Assembly: GCA_029557915.1 (NCBI GenBank)
Contig: JAKQHS010000061.1
Location: 26,723-90,722, forward strand
Length of the DNA stretch: 64,000 nt
Direction of reading: 5' to 3'
From: Bacteroidota bacterium
GTDB taxonomy: Bacteria; Bacteroidota; Bacteroidia; Chitinophagales; Saprospiraceae
Part shown: positions 17,025 through 24,760 of the stretch, one piece after another
Position numbering within the stretch: position 1 is the stretch's first letter
Layout: every line of letters begins with the position of its first letter
Notes under the pieces: generated by a model
The model's input: the letters and a program-made list of their open reading frames with translations, nothing else
What the model was told of the DNA's origin: nothing
The model's database searches: none
Position numbers and translations under genes: made by a program

Positions 17025-18379
17025 GGTTGTGTGGCGTCTTTATGGTTGTTCGTAAGCGGGAGGCGGGCAGCATCCGAATTCCCCTCCATTTCCGATTTTG
17101 AATATTTATAACTTATCCAAAGGCTGAAAAGACTTAGCAGGCTGTAATTCAGGGAATAAAACAACACTGCTTTAGATACAGATCCCAGTAGATACAGGGA
17201 AATATAAAAGATCAGGGCATTGGATATAAAAAGATAGAGATCAATCAACAGGGTGATATACTGTTTATCCACGATGAGCATGGTCCGGCTGAGGGGACTG
17301 GTAGTAAAACGTAAAAAATACATAAGCCCCATGATCCGGGCAAACTGGCCGGCTTCTTCCCAGCTTTCCCCGAATATAAATACAAATAACCAAGGTGCAA
17401 ACAGGATCAATAGGGCAAAGGGAAGGATCGAAAACAGGCTTAATGATTTTAAAGTCCATAGAAAGATCCTGGAAAAACCGCCCTTCTCCCGGTATGCCTT
17501 GGAAGCCCTTTGAAAATATATTTCCCCAATCGGGCCTGAAACCGCTGCCATCGGCAGCCCAAGCATCCGCCTGCTCAAATTAAAACTGCCCGCGGCAGCG
17601 GGTAAAGACCAGGCATTGAGCATCAGAACAGGGACCTGATGGGTAAAATTATTTATGAAGGAAGCGGGTAAACTGAACCTGAAAAAATTGGCATATTTTT
17701 TAGCGGTAGCCCATTGATTCAGAAACAACTTTTTGAACAAGAAGGCAGGGTTTTTATATATCGTACCGGAAAACAAGTACACACTGTTTGCAAACTGACT
17801 GAGCCAAAGGCCAAGAAATAAGCCGGTAAGGTTACGGAACCAAAGTCCAAATCCAATGGAACAAAAAGTGGATACCATGGCAGTCAGTATATTGCCGGAC
17901 GAAATCAATCTTATTTGCCTGATCCGAAGCGCATAACTTCCGAAAACCGAGGCCAGCCCTGTGCATAAAACCGAAAACGGAAGCAACCAGAAATAATTAA
18001 ATGAAAACGGAAGGGGAGGGACGATTCCCGCAAACATCAGCCCCCAGATCAACAGAAAAGACAGGATGCTGCCACCTACCAGGAGTTGGGCACAAAGCGT
18101 TATGAGATTCACCGCTTCCTCATCATTTTTGGCAACCACGATGGCTTGATTAAACTGTAAAGTGGCTACCAGGCCAATCAGTCCAGATATACTTATATAC
18201 AGACCCACTAAACCATAATCCGAAGGCTGATAAATACGGGTCAGGATAGGTGCAGCCAGGATGGGTGCCACCTGGGACAGCAGTGATCCGGTCATTAGTT
18301 TTGCGATATCCCTTACGGCGCCGGATGAAGCAGACAGGCGGTATTGGCTCCTCAGCCAGATAACAATCTTTTGAATCAT
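17021..18379 (-). CDS. wzx: Oligosaccharide flippase, Wzx/MOP family
   Basis: A 452-residue polytopic protein with about 12 membrane segments and no soluble domain. 'LMTGSLLSQVAPILAAPILTRIYQPSDYGLVGLY' (about residues 27-60) is the typical Polysacc_synt/Wzx opening. It should flip undecaprenyl-linked repeat units to the periplasm. It overlaps the genes on both sides by 4 bases (ATGA), within a coupled run gmd - glycosyltransferase - wzx - wbpB. Its presence beside a Wzm/Wzt exporter is unusual. Confidence 0.9.
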   Translation of the reverse strand: MIQKIVIWLRSQYRLSASSGAVRDIAKLMTGSLLSQVAPILAAPILTRIYQPSDYGLVGLYISISGLIGLVATLQFNQAIVVAKNDEEAVNLITLCAQLLVGGSILSFLLIWGLMFAGIVPPLPFSFNYFWLLPFSVLCTGLASVFGSYALRIRQIRLISSGNILTAMVSTFCSIGFGLWFRNLTGLFLGLWLSQFANSVYLFSGTIYKNPAFLFKKLFLNQWATAKKYANFFRFSLPASFINNFTHQVPVLMLNAWSLPAAAGSFNLSRRMLGLPMAAVSGPIGEIYFQRASKAYREKGGFSRIFLWTLKSLSLFSILPFALLILFAPWLFVFIFGESWEEAGQFARIMGLMYFLRFTTSPLSRTMLIVDKQYITLLIDLYLFISNALIFYISLYLLGSVSKAVLFYSLNYSLLSLFSLWISYKYSKSEMEGNSDAARLPLTNNHKDATQP

Positions 18380-19383
18380 GATAGTGATTTCCGGGCCAGT
18401 TCCCGGTACAGTTCGAAATATTGGCCGGCAATGAGGTTCCCGTTAAATCGTTTCACATTGTCAAATCCATTCCTGATTAATTGATTCCTGTAATCCGGAT
18501 CAGCAATCACCTTCCGGAAACCATTGCGAATGGATTCAATATCCCAGGGGTCCACCAGGCAAGCGGCATCCGCAGCTATCTCCGGCATCGAGGAGGTATT
18601 TCCCGTAACCACGACCCGGCCCGTGGCATTTCCTTCGAGGATTGGCATGCCAAAACCTTCCACCGTGGAGGCAAAGGATACGATGTCGCAGGATTTATAC
18701 AAGTCAAACACTTCCGCATCCGTATCCACCCTGTCAATATGTTCGTATTCCAGTTTATGTTTTTTCAACAACGCGGAATGCGCTTCCGTCAGCGGGCCAA
18801 GGATGCGATAACGGCAGGATAATCCTTCCAGGGCGGGTATGATCCTTTCCAGGTTTTTATTCCGGGCCGTGCCGACCTGCAATATCAATGGCCTGGCCTC
18901 ATTAAATGGCTTCTCGCTGGGACGGTACAGGTCGGGGATATTTACATAAATCACCCTGATCCTGGCCGGATCGTAATGGATGTGCTGCAACAGATCATCC
19001 CGGGTCGCCAATGAAATCACGGTGATAAAAGCCGCTTTTTTCGCAGGAAGGGTAAACCAGAAATACTTAAACAGTTTTAACCTGATGCCGCTCAGTTCTT
19101 TAAGCCTTCCGCAATCGAGTATGGTCAGCAAGGTCTTTTTCCGGTTCATCAAAAGGGTCAAAAAATGCACATCGCCGGTCACATGGTTTACCTGTTTTTG
19201 CGAAAAAGCCGCTTCGATGACATTATAGATCCTGCGCCAGAGGCCTCTGGACTCAAACCGGGATATTTTGAGATTTATCCGGATATCGGCAGGCGCCAGT
19301 TCGCGGATACTTTTAAAATAACTTTCAAGACTGTAGTTGCCGAAGGGCCTGGGTTTTCGTTGAAAATGGACCACTTCTGTCAT
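18376..19383 (-). CDS. Family 4 glycosyltransferase
   Basis: About 335 residues from ATG at 19383, which overlaps the upstream stop as ATGA; the longer frame from 19476 lies inside the dehydratase gene and is less likely. Acceptor side: 'DVHFLTLLMNRKKTLLTILDCG'. Donor side: 'LILQVGTARNKNLERIIPAL' and the EX7E block 'EGFGMPILEGNATGRVVVTG' (near residue 260), as in GT4 mannosyl- and rhamnosyltransferases. It is coupled to wzx downstream by another 4-base overlap. The adjacent GDP-mannose dehydratase hints at a GDP-deoxyhexose donor, but this is inference. Confidence 0.9.
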   Translation of the reverse strand: MTEVVHFQRKPRPFGNYSLESYFKSIRELAPADIRINLKISRFESRGLWRRIYNVIEAAFSQKQVNHVTGDVHFLTLLMNRKKTLLTILDCGRLKELSGIRLKLFKYFWFTLPAKKAAFITVISLATRDDLLQHIHYDPARIRVIYVNIPDLYRPSEKPFNEARPLILQVGTARNKNLERIIPALEGLSCRYRILGPLTEAHSALLKKHKLEYEHIDRVDTDAEVFDLYKSCDIVSFASTVEGFGMPILEGNATGRVVVTGNTSSMPEIAADAACLVDPWDIESIRNGFRKVIADPDYRNQLIRNGFDNVKRFNGNLIAGQYFELYRELARKSLS

Positions 19384-20417
19384 GCCTTCCTGTGGGCTGA
19401 TTCCCAATGGATAAAATCGATTTCGTCCTCTATAAGTTTCGCGATCAATTCGTCGTTGGACAGCTCGTATTTCCATCCCAGTTCCAGCCTTGCCTTGGAA
19501 GGATCGCCATAGATTTCAAAGAGTTCGTTGGGGCGGTACAGCGCCGGATCGGTTTTGACATACCGCTCCTTGTCAAGCCCGAGCCGGTTGCAAGCCTTGT
19601 CGATCAGGTCATCGAGGGACATGACATTCCCGGAACAAACCAGGAAATCATCGGCAGAATGGTGCTGTAAAATACGGTGCATGGCTGCCACATAATAAGG
19701 CGCGTAACCCCAGTCCCTGCGGATGGCCGTATTGCCCACCGTCAAAGGCTGATCTGTCCATTGCAGCTTTATTTTCACCAGGTGGTTGATGATTTTTTTT
19801 ACCACGTAATTCATGCCACGGAGCGCCGATTCATGATTGAACAGGATCCCATTGGCTGCAAACATTTTCCGGGCTTCCCGGTAATTGACCACCAACCAAT
19901 GGGCCGCAGCCTTCGAAATGCCGTAAGGGCTGGCCGGATGGAACATCAGGTTTTCTCTGAGGGGCAGTTTATTCCTGTCAATGTTTCCAAACATTTCGCT
20001 GCTGGAAGCCTGGTAGAATTTAACGGCTTTGTTGGTTTCCAGGATGGCTTCAAGCCAGGACAAAACGCTCAGAATATTGAATTGTACCGTGGCATAGGGT
20101 TGCTCAAAAGAAAGGCCGACCGAACTCTGCGCGGCCAGGTTGTACACTTCTTCCGGACGGACTTCTTCCAGGATGCCGACCAGGCTTGCCCTATCCATTT
20201 CCCGACATTCAATGAGCCGGACCTGGTCCAGGATGCCCAGGTATTTGAGCCTGAAATCCTGGAAAGTGGTGAGAGACCGGGTAATGCCGGTCACCCGGTA
20301 ACCCAATGATATCAGGTATTTAGCGAGGTAGGCGCCGTCCTGGCCTCCGATGCCGGTGATGATTGCCGTCCGGGTTGTTGAATTGTTGAATTGTCGAATT
20401 GTCGAATTGCTTTGCAA
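19380..20417 (-). CDS. gmd: GDP-mannose 4,6-dehydratase
   Basis: An extended SDR enzyme of about 345 residues. 'TAIITGIGGQDGAYLAKYL' is the NAD(P)-binding opening, 'YQASSSEMFG' and 'PYGISKAAAHWLV' hold the Ser/Tyr/Lys catalytic set, and 'FNHES' with 'RDWGYAPYYVAAM' is specific to the Gmd group. Product: GDP-4-keto-6-deoxymannose. No fucose synthase or rhamnose reductase is seen in the window. The first 15 or so codons, from TTG at 20417, are made of an AATTCAACAATTCGA-type simple repeat. No in-frame ATG exists near the expected start, so the true initiation codon is uncertain. Confidence 0.88.
   Translation of the reverse strand: MQSNSTIRQFNNSTTRTAIITGIGGQDGAYLAKYLISLGYRVTGITRSLTTFQDFRLKYLGILDQVRLIECREMDRASLVGILEEVRPEEVYNLAAQSSVGLSFEQPYATVQFNILSVLSWLEAILETNKAVKFYQASSSEMFGNIDRNKLPLRENLMFHPASPYGISKAAAHWLVVNYREARKMFAANGILFNHESALRGMNYVVKKIINHLVKIKLQWTDQPLTVGNTAIRRDWGYAPYYVAAMHRILQHHSADDFLVCSGNVMSLDDLIDKACNRLGLDKERYVKTDPALYRPNELFEIYGDPSKARLELGWKYELSNDELIAKLIEDEIDFIHWESAHRKA
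20375..20411. repeat. AATTGTTG/AATTGTCG simple repeat at the gmd 5' end
   Basis: Four to five copies of an 8-9-base word (TTGAATTG, TCGAATTG) lie across the first codons of gmd and read as 'SNSTIRQFNNSTT' if translated. Either the gene initiates inside the repeat or a non-ATG codon just after it is used. Confidence 0.85.
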
Positions 20418-20466
20418 GTATAATTATCAGATATGTTGTTTCATGATATGCTGCCGGGAGCCATTG

Positions 20467-20530
20467 CCCCAGCTTCCAGCTCCTATCTTCCAGCTTCTAA
20501 CTCCTAACTCCTAGCTTCCAACTTCCAGCT
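20467..20530. repeat. CTTCCAGCTC/CTAACTC simple repeat spanning the asnB stop
   Basis: Repeated words CTTCCAGCTC, CTTCTAACTC and CTAGCTTCCAAC fill the spacer between gmd and asnB and run through the last eight codons of asnB ('SWKLEARS' and stop). The repeat thus supplies the protein's C terminus. Confidence 0.85.
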
Positions 20531-22282
20531 TCCTGCCATTTTGATCGCCCAATACCGGGCCCAGCTGAGCCTGCCCTGCTTAAACGCCTGAAAGTATTTT
20601 TCCTCCTTAGGGGTCTGGGGCCTGACCTGCTCACTTGTTTTCATCCATAATTCAAAAGGAAGGGTGAATCCCTGTTTGGGCCGGTTCCAAATGGCTTCGG
20701 GCAGAATATCTTTACAGGATTCAATGAGCAGAAATTTAGGCTGTCCGGGTTTGAACCGGATATCGGAGGGCATTGTATTGACCAGTTCTACAAATTCCTT
20801 GTCGAGAAAAGGCACCCGGATCTCCAGGCTATGCCACATGCTCATATAATCTGCATCTTTCAGCAATTGGTTGTGCATATAGGCATGGTATTCGAGCCAA
20901 CTGGCTTTTTCCAACCGGTCCTCCCCGTTCCAGGAGGCCGTCTGCATGCTGTCGAGCTGGTGTCGGACCTCTGTTTCATCCGCTTCCAGGATGTCCGCTA
21001 TCCGGTCTATGGTATGTAATCCCCGGTAAAACAAATATTCTCCGGTGCTGTTTTTTAAAGTCGCAAATTTTATTTTACGGTAACGGTCCGAAGTCCCGAG
21101 CGTTGCTAATTCCAGAACAGGGCCAGGACATTTTACCAGCCATTGCCACCAACTGGAATTCTTCACGGAAGGATAACCTCCAAACAATTCATCAGCACCG
21201 ATTCCTGAGAGCACCGATTTGAGCCCGGCCCGGTGCGCATAGCCGGATATCATATACACATTGATCGCGTCGGTACTCGGCTGATCCATGGCTCGCAGCG
21301 CATCGGGCAGTTGCAGATCGAAATCCGCGGAGGTTACGACATATTCATGATGCCTGGAGCCGGCCATTTGAACTACCTGGTCCTGGTATTTTTTTTCGGA
21401 ATATCCGGATTCGTTAAAGTGGACGGAGAGGGTATGCAAATGCTCCTTTACCCAGGGTTTTGCCAGGAGGGTCAACAGGCTTGAATCAATGCCTCCACTA
21501 AGGAAGATGCCCAATGGGGCGTCTGAGATCAGGTGCCTTCGAATCGCCTGTTCCAGGGTCGAGCGGACCCTTAAAGCCGCTTCACCGGGTGCAACCTTTT
21601 CTTTTATATCATGACCGGGAATAAAGCTATGCAGCTTAATCCTGGACTGGCCGATTTCAAACTCCAGTATGGAACCTTTAGCCAGGGATTGAACCTGTTG
21701 CAGTGTCGTGCGGGGGGCAGGGATATGGCCGAAGGCCAGGAAAAAGATTTTCCAGTTTTTGTCTTCAGGCCAGTCCGGCTGCAGGGCCCGGAATGCCTTG
21801 ATCTCAGAAGCGAAATACAGGTTCCCGCCCCGGACAGCGTAGTACAGGGGCTTAATGCCGGCATGATCCCTGGCCAGGATCATCGAATTTTTCCTTTTAT
21901 CCCAGATCGCGAGGGCAAACATGCCGTTCAGCCTGCTGAAACCCATGTTACCCCATTGAAGGTATGCCTGCAGAATGACTTCCGTGTCCGATCGCGTTTT
22001 AAATTTATGTCCAAGCGCGGTGAGTTCATCCCGCAACGCTACATAGTTGTACACCTCGCCGTTATAAATCAAATGGACTTGTCCACCTTCATCCGACATG
22101 GGCTGGTGGCCCCCGGGGCCCAGGTCAATAATGGACAGCCGGTTGTGCCCAAGGTAAACCCGGGAATCTTCATCCACGAAGGTTCCCTGGTCATCAGGGC
22201 CGCCCCGGTACATACTGTCCCGCATCCGGATCAGATCGGTAAGCTTGAGACCGGGGTCAATAAAGCCAGCCAGGCGGCACAT
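20504..22282 (-). CDS. asnB: Asparagine synthetase-type glutamine amidotransferase
   Basis: A 592-residue class II glutamine amidotransferase/ATP-pyrophosphatase. Cys2 ('MCRLAGF') is the glutaminase nucleophile. 'GHNRLSIIDLGPGGHQPM' and 'LIYNGEVYNY' form the glutaminase domain, and 'LGIFLSGGIDSSLL' (about residues 255-268) is the PPi loop of the synthetase domain. The general reaction converts a carboxylate to an amide with glutamine and ATP. In a locus that makes uronic acids, such a paralogue may amidate a glycan uronate, as proposed for WbpS-like proteins, rather than make asparagine. Its stop lies in a simple repeat; an AT-rich repeat separates it from wbpD upstream. Confidence 0.9.
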   Translation of the reverse strand: MCRLAGFIDPGLKLTDLIRMRDSMYRGGPDDQGTFVDEDSRVYLGHNRLSIIDLGPGGHQPMSDEGGQVHLIYNGEVYNYVALRDELTALGHKFKTRSDTEVILQAYLQWGNMGFSRLNGMFALAIWDKRKNSMILARDHAGIKPLYYAVRGGNLYFASEIKAFRALQPDWPEDKNWKIFFLAFGHIPAPRTTLQQVQSLAKGSILEFEIGQSRIKLHSFIPGHDIKEKVAPGEAALRVRSTLEQAIRRHLISDAPLGIFLSGGIDSSLLTLLAKPWVKEHLHTLSVHFNESGYSEKKYQDQVVQMAGSRHHEYVVTSADFDLQLPDALRAMDQPSTDAINVYMISGYAHRAGLKSVLSGIGADELFGGYPSVKNSSWWQWLVKCPGPVLELATLGTSDRYRKIKFATLKNSTGEYLFYRGLHTIDRIADILEADETEVRHQLDSMQTASWNGEDRLEKASWLEYHAYMHNQLLKDADYMSMWHSLEIRVPFLDKEFVELVNTMPSDIRFKPGQPKFLLIESCKDILPEAIWNRPKQGFTLPFELWMKTSEQVRPQTPKEEKYFQAFKQGRLSWARYWAIKMAGSWKLEARS

Positions 22283-22316
22283 TGGAGAATTAAATTAAAG
22301 AATTAAGAATTAAGGT
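22283..22316. repeat. AATTAAAGAATTAAGG-type repeat between wbpD and asnB
   Basis: A short run of AATTAAA/GAATTAAG words sits exactly between the asnB start and the wbpD stop and contributes bases to the latter. The same word family recurs at about 24669-24760, 29937-29969, 30352-30405, 42517-42587 and 59118-59165. Confidence 0.85.
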
Positions 22317-22873
22317 ATGGGATGCACTTTGTCATTCTCCAGCCGGTAAAGCTGATTTGTTTCCGGACAAGTAGCCAATCCCTGGTTATCGAAAAACAGT
22401 TTATGCCCGGCCCTGCTCATCCACCCTGCCTGGTATGCCGGATTACCGATGACCAGGGCATAGGGGGGAACGTCGCGGGTGACGACCGCCCCTGCACCGA
22501 TGAAGGCATATTCCCCAATCTCTATCCCGCATAGGATGGTGGCATTGGCGCCGATGGTAGCTCCTTTACGGACCAGGGTTTTCTGATATTCATCTTTCCT
22601 TTCAATCGCGCTGCGGGGATTGATTACATTGGTAAAGACCATGGAGGGGCCGAGAAAAACTTCGTCTTCGCAGGTCACTCCGGTATAGATGCTGACATTA
22701 TTTTGCACTTTGACCCGGTCACCCAGCCGCACTCCGGGCATTACCACTACATTCTGCCCCAGGGAACATTCCTTTCCAATCACACTTCCGGGCATGATAT
22801 GGCAGAAATGCCAGATGCGCGTGCCTTCGCCGATGATAGCTCCGGGGTCGATGTAGGAGGAGGGATGGATCAT
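22310..22873 (-). CDS. wbpD: UDP-2-acetamido-3-amino-2,3-dideoxy-glucuronate N-acetyltransferase (WbpD/WlbB-like)
   Basis: A 187-residue left-handed beta-helix acetyltransferase: '[29 protein letters not shown]' and repeated hexapeptides ('[13 protein letters not shown]', '[42 protein letters not shown]'). The '[17 protein letters not shown]' loop and '[11 protein letters not shown]' end match the WbpD/WlbB subgroup. It acetylates the 3-amino group made by the WbpE-like aminotransferase, using acetyl-CoA. The ATG at 22871-22873 is directly abutted by the GAGGTT repeat block. Confidence 0.9.
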   Translation of the reverse strand: MIHPSSYIDPGAIIGEGTRIWHFCHIMPGSVIGKECSLGQNVVVMPGVRLGDRVKVQNNVSIYTGVTCEDEVFLGPSMVFTNVINPRSAIERKDEYQKTLVRKGATIGANATILCGIEIGEYAFIGAGAVVTRDVPPYALVIGNPAYQAGWMSRAGHKLFFDNQGLATCPETNQLYRLENDKVHPIP

Positions 22874-23003
22874 GGTTGAGGCTGAGGATGAGGTTGAGGC
22901 TAAGGCTAAGGTTGAGGTTGAGGCTAAGATTAAGATTGAGGGTGAGGTGGAGGTGGAGGTTGAGGTTGAGGTTAACGGCTCAACCTTAACCTTAACCTTA
23001 ACC
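22874..23003. repeat. 6-bp repeat block abutting the wbpD start, changing strand near 22978
   Basis: Degenerate GAGGTT/GAGGCT/AAGGCT words run from the base beside the wbpD ATG to about 22976; then AACCTT words (22980-23003) run to the end of the four-helix-bundle gene. The switch of strand makes a natural hairpin near 22976-22985. Confidence 0.92.
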
Positions 23004-23357
23004 TTTTAGAGTTTTAATAATTTTATTCAATTCATGAATGACCTCATTTAAGGATTCGCAAATTTTATTTGTTTCCTCTTTTTTAAAATATTCAACTCTG
23101 AGCCCATATTCCAAACAATTCTGTGTTTCAAACGAAGAATCTCTGGAAACAATGTAATAATATGCTTTATCCCTATTATTGTGCCTTCCAAATCCTTCCG
23201 CAATATTGTTTGATACGCTTAACGCCGCTCTTCTTATTTGCGAAGTAAGTCCATAATCCTCTGCACGAGGTAAAGATTTGGTAAGAATAAAAATTTCCGT
23301 GGCCACATGCATAGCTTTTTGCCAAACCAACATTTCTTTAAAGGTGATGTATTTCAT
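22998..23357 (-). CDS. Four-helix bundle protein, S23/IVP family
   Basis: A 119-residue protein from ATG at 23357 ('[23 protein letters not shown]'). A longer frame upstream only adds repeat-encoded 'RLRLRL'. Family marks are 'LVWQKAM', '[38 protein letters not shown]' and 'GLRVEYF', as in the 23S rRNA intervening-sequence proteins (PF05635). The biochemical role is not known. These genes are often stray single-gene inserts in Bacteroidota polysaccharide loci. This one is flanked by 6-bp repeat blocks in opposite orientation. Confidence 0.88.
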   Translation of the reverse strand: MKYITFKEMLVWQKAMHVATEIFILTKSLPRAEDYGLTSQIRRAALSVSNNIAEGFGRHNNRDKAYYYIVSRDSSFETQNCLEYGLRVEYFKKEETNKICESLNEVIHELNKIIKTLKG

Positions 23358-23394
23358 AGTGTAGTGTTTTAAAATCCGTAAAATTTGCAAATAT

Positions 23395-23480
23395 CCCAAC
23401 CTTAACCTCAACCTCAACCTTAACCTCAACCTCAACCTCAACCTTAACCTTAACCTCTACCTTAACCTCTACCTCTACCC
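23395..23480. repeat. 6-bp repeat block (AACCTC/AACCTT) upstream of the S23 gene
   Basis: About 14 copies of AACCTC/AACCTT/ACCTCT words on the plus strand between the S23 start and the L-2-hydroxyglutarate oxidase stop. Orientation is opposite to the block at 22874-22976, so the S23 gene is bracketed by inverted repeats. Confidence 0.93.
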
Positions 23481-24668
23481 AAGCACCCGGTCTGCGATGG
23501 TCTTGCCGATCGACAAACTCGAGGTGGCAGCAGGTGAAGGCGCGTTGACCACATGGAGGAGCTGATCGTTTTCTCGGAACAGGAAGTCCTCTACAAGGTT
23601 TCCCTGGCGGTCAACAGCCTGGGCCCTTACCCCGGACCCACCCGGTGCCAGGTCTTTGCTTTGTATTTCCGGTACCAATTTCTGAAGTGCGTTTACAAAG
23701 GCCGGTTTGGACAGCGACCGGTACATTTCAAATATCCCGTCTTTCCAGTATTTGCCTGCCAGCTTTCTGAAACCGGGATAGGACAGGGTATCCCAGGTGT
23801 CTTTCCAGTTGAAGATTTTCCAGTTATAGGCTTCACGGCCCAGGGCCCAAACCGCATTGGGTCCCGCTTCCACGCCCCCATGCACCAGGGATGTAAAATG
23901 CACCCCGAGGAATGGGAAATTGGGATTCGGTACCGGGTAGATCAGGGTTTTCACCAGGTGATACGCTTCGGGCCTTAGCGTATAATATTCTCCCCGGAAA
24001 GGCAGGATCCGAAGATCATAGGAAGGGTCCGTCATGCGGGCCAGACGATCAGAATGCAGGCCGCCGCAGGAGATCACCTGGCCGGCTTGCGTTTCTTCTT
24101 CAGCTGTTTTTACAGACCAACCTGAATCGTTTTTCTCAATCGTGGTGACCGGAGATCCGCAGATCACCCTGCCCCCCGCTTCTTCAATTTTTGATTTTAA
24201 TTTCAGGGCCACCGATTTGTAGTCGATGATGCCCGCCTGGGGCACCCAGATGGCTTCGATACCCTCCGCGTGGGGTTCAATTTCCTTTAATTGGTCCCGG
24301 CCAATGAGCTCCAGGCCTTTCATATCGTTTTGAATTCCCCTTTCGTAGATTTTTTTAAGGCCGGGCCTTTCGGACTCTTCCGTGGCCACGATCACCTTGC
24401 CACAAATTCGATATGGGATGGCATGTTCATCACAAAATTGCAGCATCATTGCATAACCCCTCAGGCAGTTCAGGGCCTTTTTGCTGCCGGGGCGGTAATA
24501 GATGCCGGAATGGATCACTCCGCTGTTGTGACTGGTCTGGTGCATGGCCACGGACTTTTCCTTTTCATATACCCTGACCCGGAGATCCGGTCTGGATTGC
24601 AACAACTGGTATGCTGTGGCCAGGCCGACAATACCACCGCCAATTATTGTCACGGATTCCTGAACCAT
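23475..24668 (-). CDS. lhgO: L-2-hydroxyglutarate oxidase/dehydrogenase
   Basis: A 397-residue FAD-dependent DAO-family oxidoreductase. 'VTIIGGGIVGLATAYQLLQ' (residues 6-24) is the FAD-binding Rossmann motif, and 'MHQTSHNSGVIHSGIYYRPGSKKALNC' and 'IWVPQAGIIDYKSVALKL' are the LhgO signatures. The C-terminal 'APGGSGVRAQAVDRQGNLVEDF' and 'NAPSPAATSSLSIGKTIA' fit as well. Reaction: L-2-hydroxyglutarate to 2-oxoglutarate, electrons passing to the quinone pool at the inner membrane. It lies between wbpD and wbpA. This position is meaningful because WbpB-type enzymes generate L-2-hydroxyglutarate when they recycle NAD+. An unrelated housekeeping role is the alternative. Confidence 0.93.
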   Translation of the reverse strand: MVQESVTIIGGGIVGLATAYQLLQSRPDLRVRVYEKEKSVAMHQTSHNSGVIHSGIYYRPGSKKALNCLRGYAMMLQFCDEHAIPYRICGKVIVATEESERPGLKKIYERGIQNDMKGLELIGRDQLKEIEPHAEGIEAIWVPQAGIIDYKSVALKLKSKIEEAGGRVICGSPVTTIEKNDSGWSVKTAEEETQAGQVISCGGLHSDRLARMTDPSYDLRILPFRGEYYTLRPEAYHLVKTLIYPVPNPNFPFLGVHFTSLVHGGVEAGPNAVWALGREAYNWKIFNWKDTWDTLSYPGFRKLAGKYWKDGIFEMYRSLSKPAFVNALQKLVPEIQSKDLAPGGSGVRAQAVDRQGNLVEDFLFRENDQLLHVVNAPSPAATSSLSIGKTIADRVLG

Positions 24669-24760
24669 TTATGTGTGAAATAAAGAATTAAAGAAATTAA
24701 GAATTAATAAATTAAGGGAGAGTTCTTAATTCTTTAATCCCTTTAATTTTTTTAATCAAT
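24669..24760. repeat. AT-rich imperfect inverted repeat between wbpA and lhgO
   Basis: AATTAAAGAAATTAAG words on the left are imperfectly complementary to CTTAATTCTTTAAT words on the right, with a central GGGAGAG loop near 24716-24722. The block fills the whole spacer, from the lhgO start to the wbpA stop. It could fold in RNA, but A/U-only stems of this kind are weak as terminators. Confidence 0.8.

Noticed and set aside
16032..17111. Long plus-strand open frame opposite the WbpB-like gene
   Set aside because: Antisense shadow of a well-supported coding gene with no motif of its own.
23358..23441. N-terminal extension 'RLRLRL' of the S23 protein
   Set aside because: It is translation of the 6-bp repeat; the family start is the ATG at 23357.
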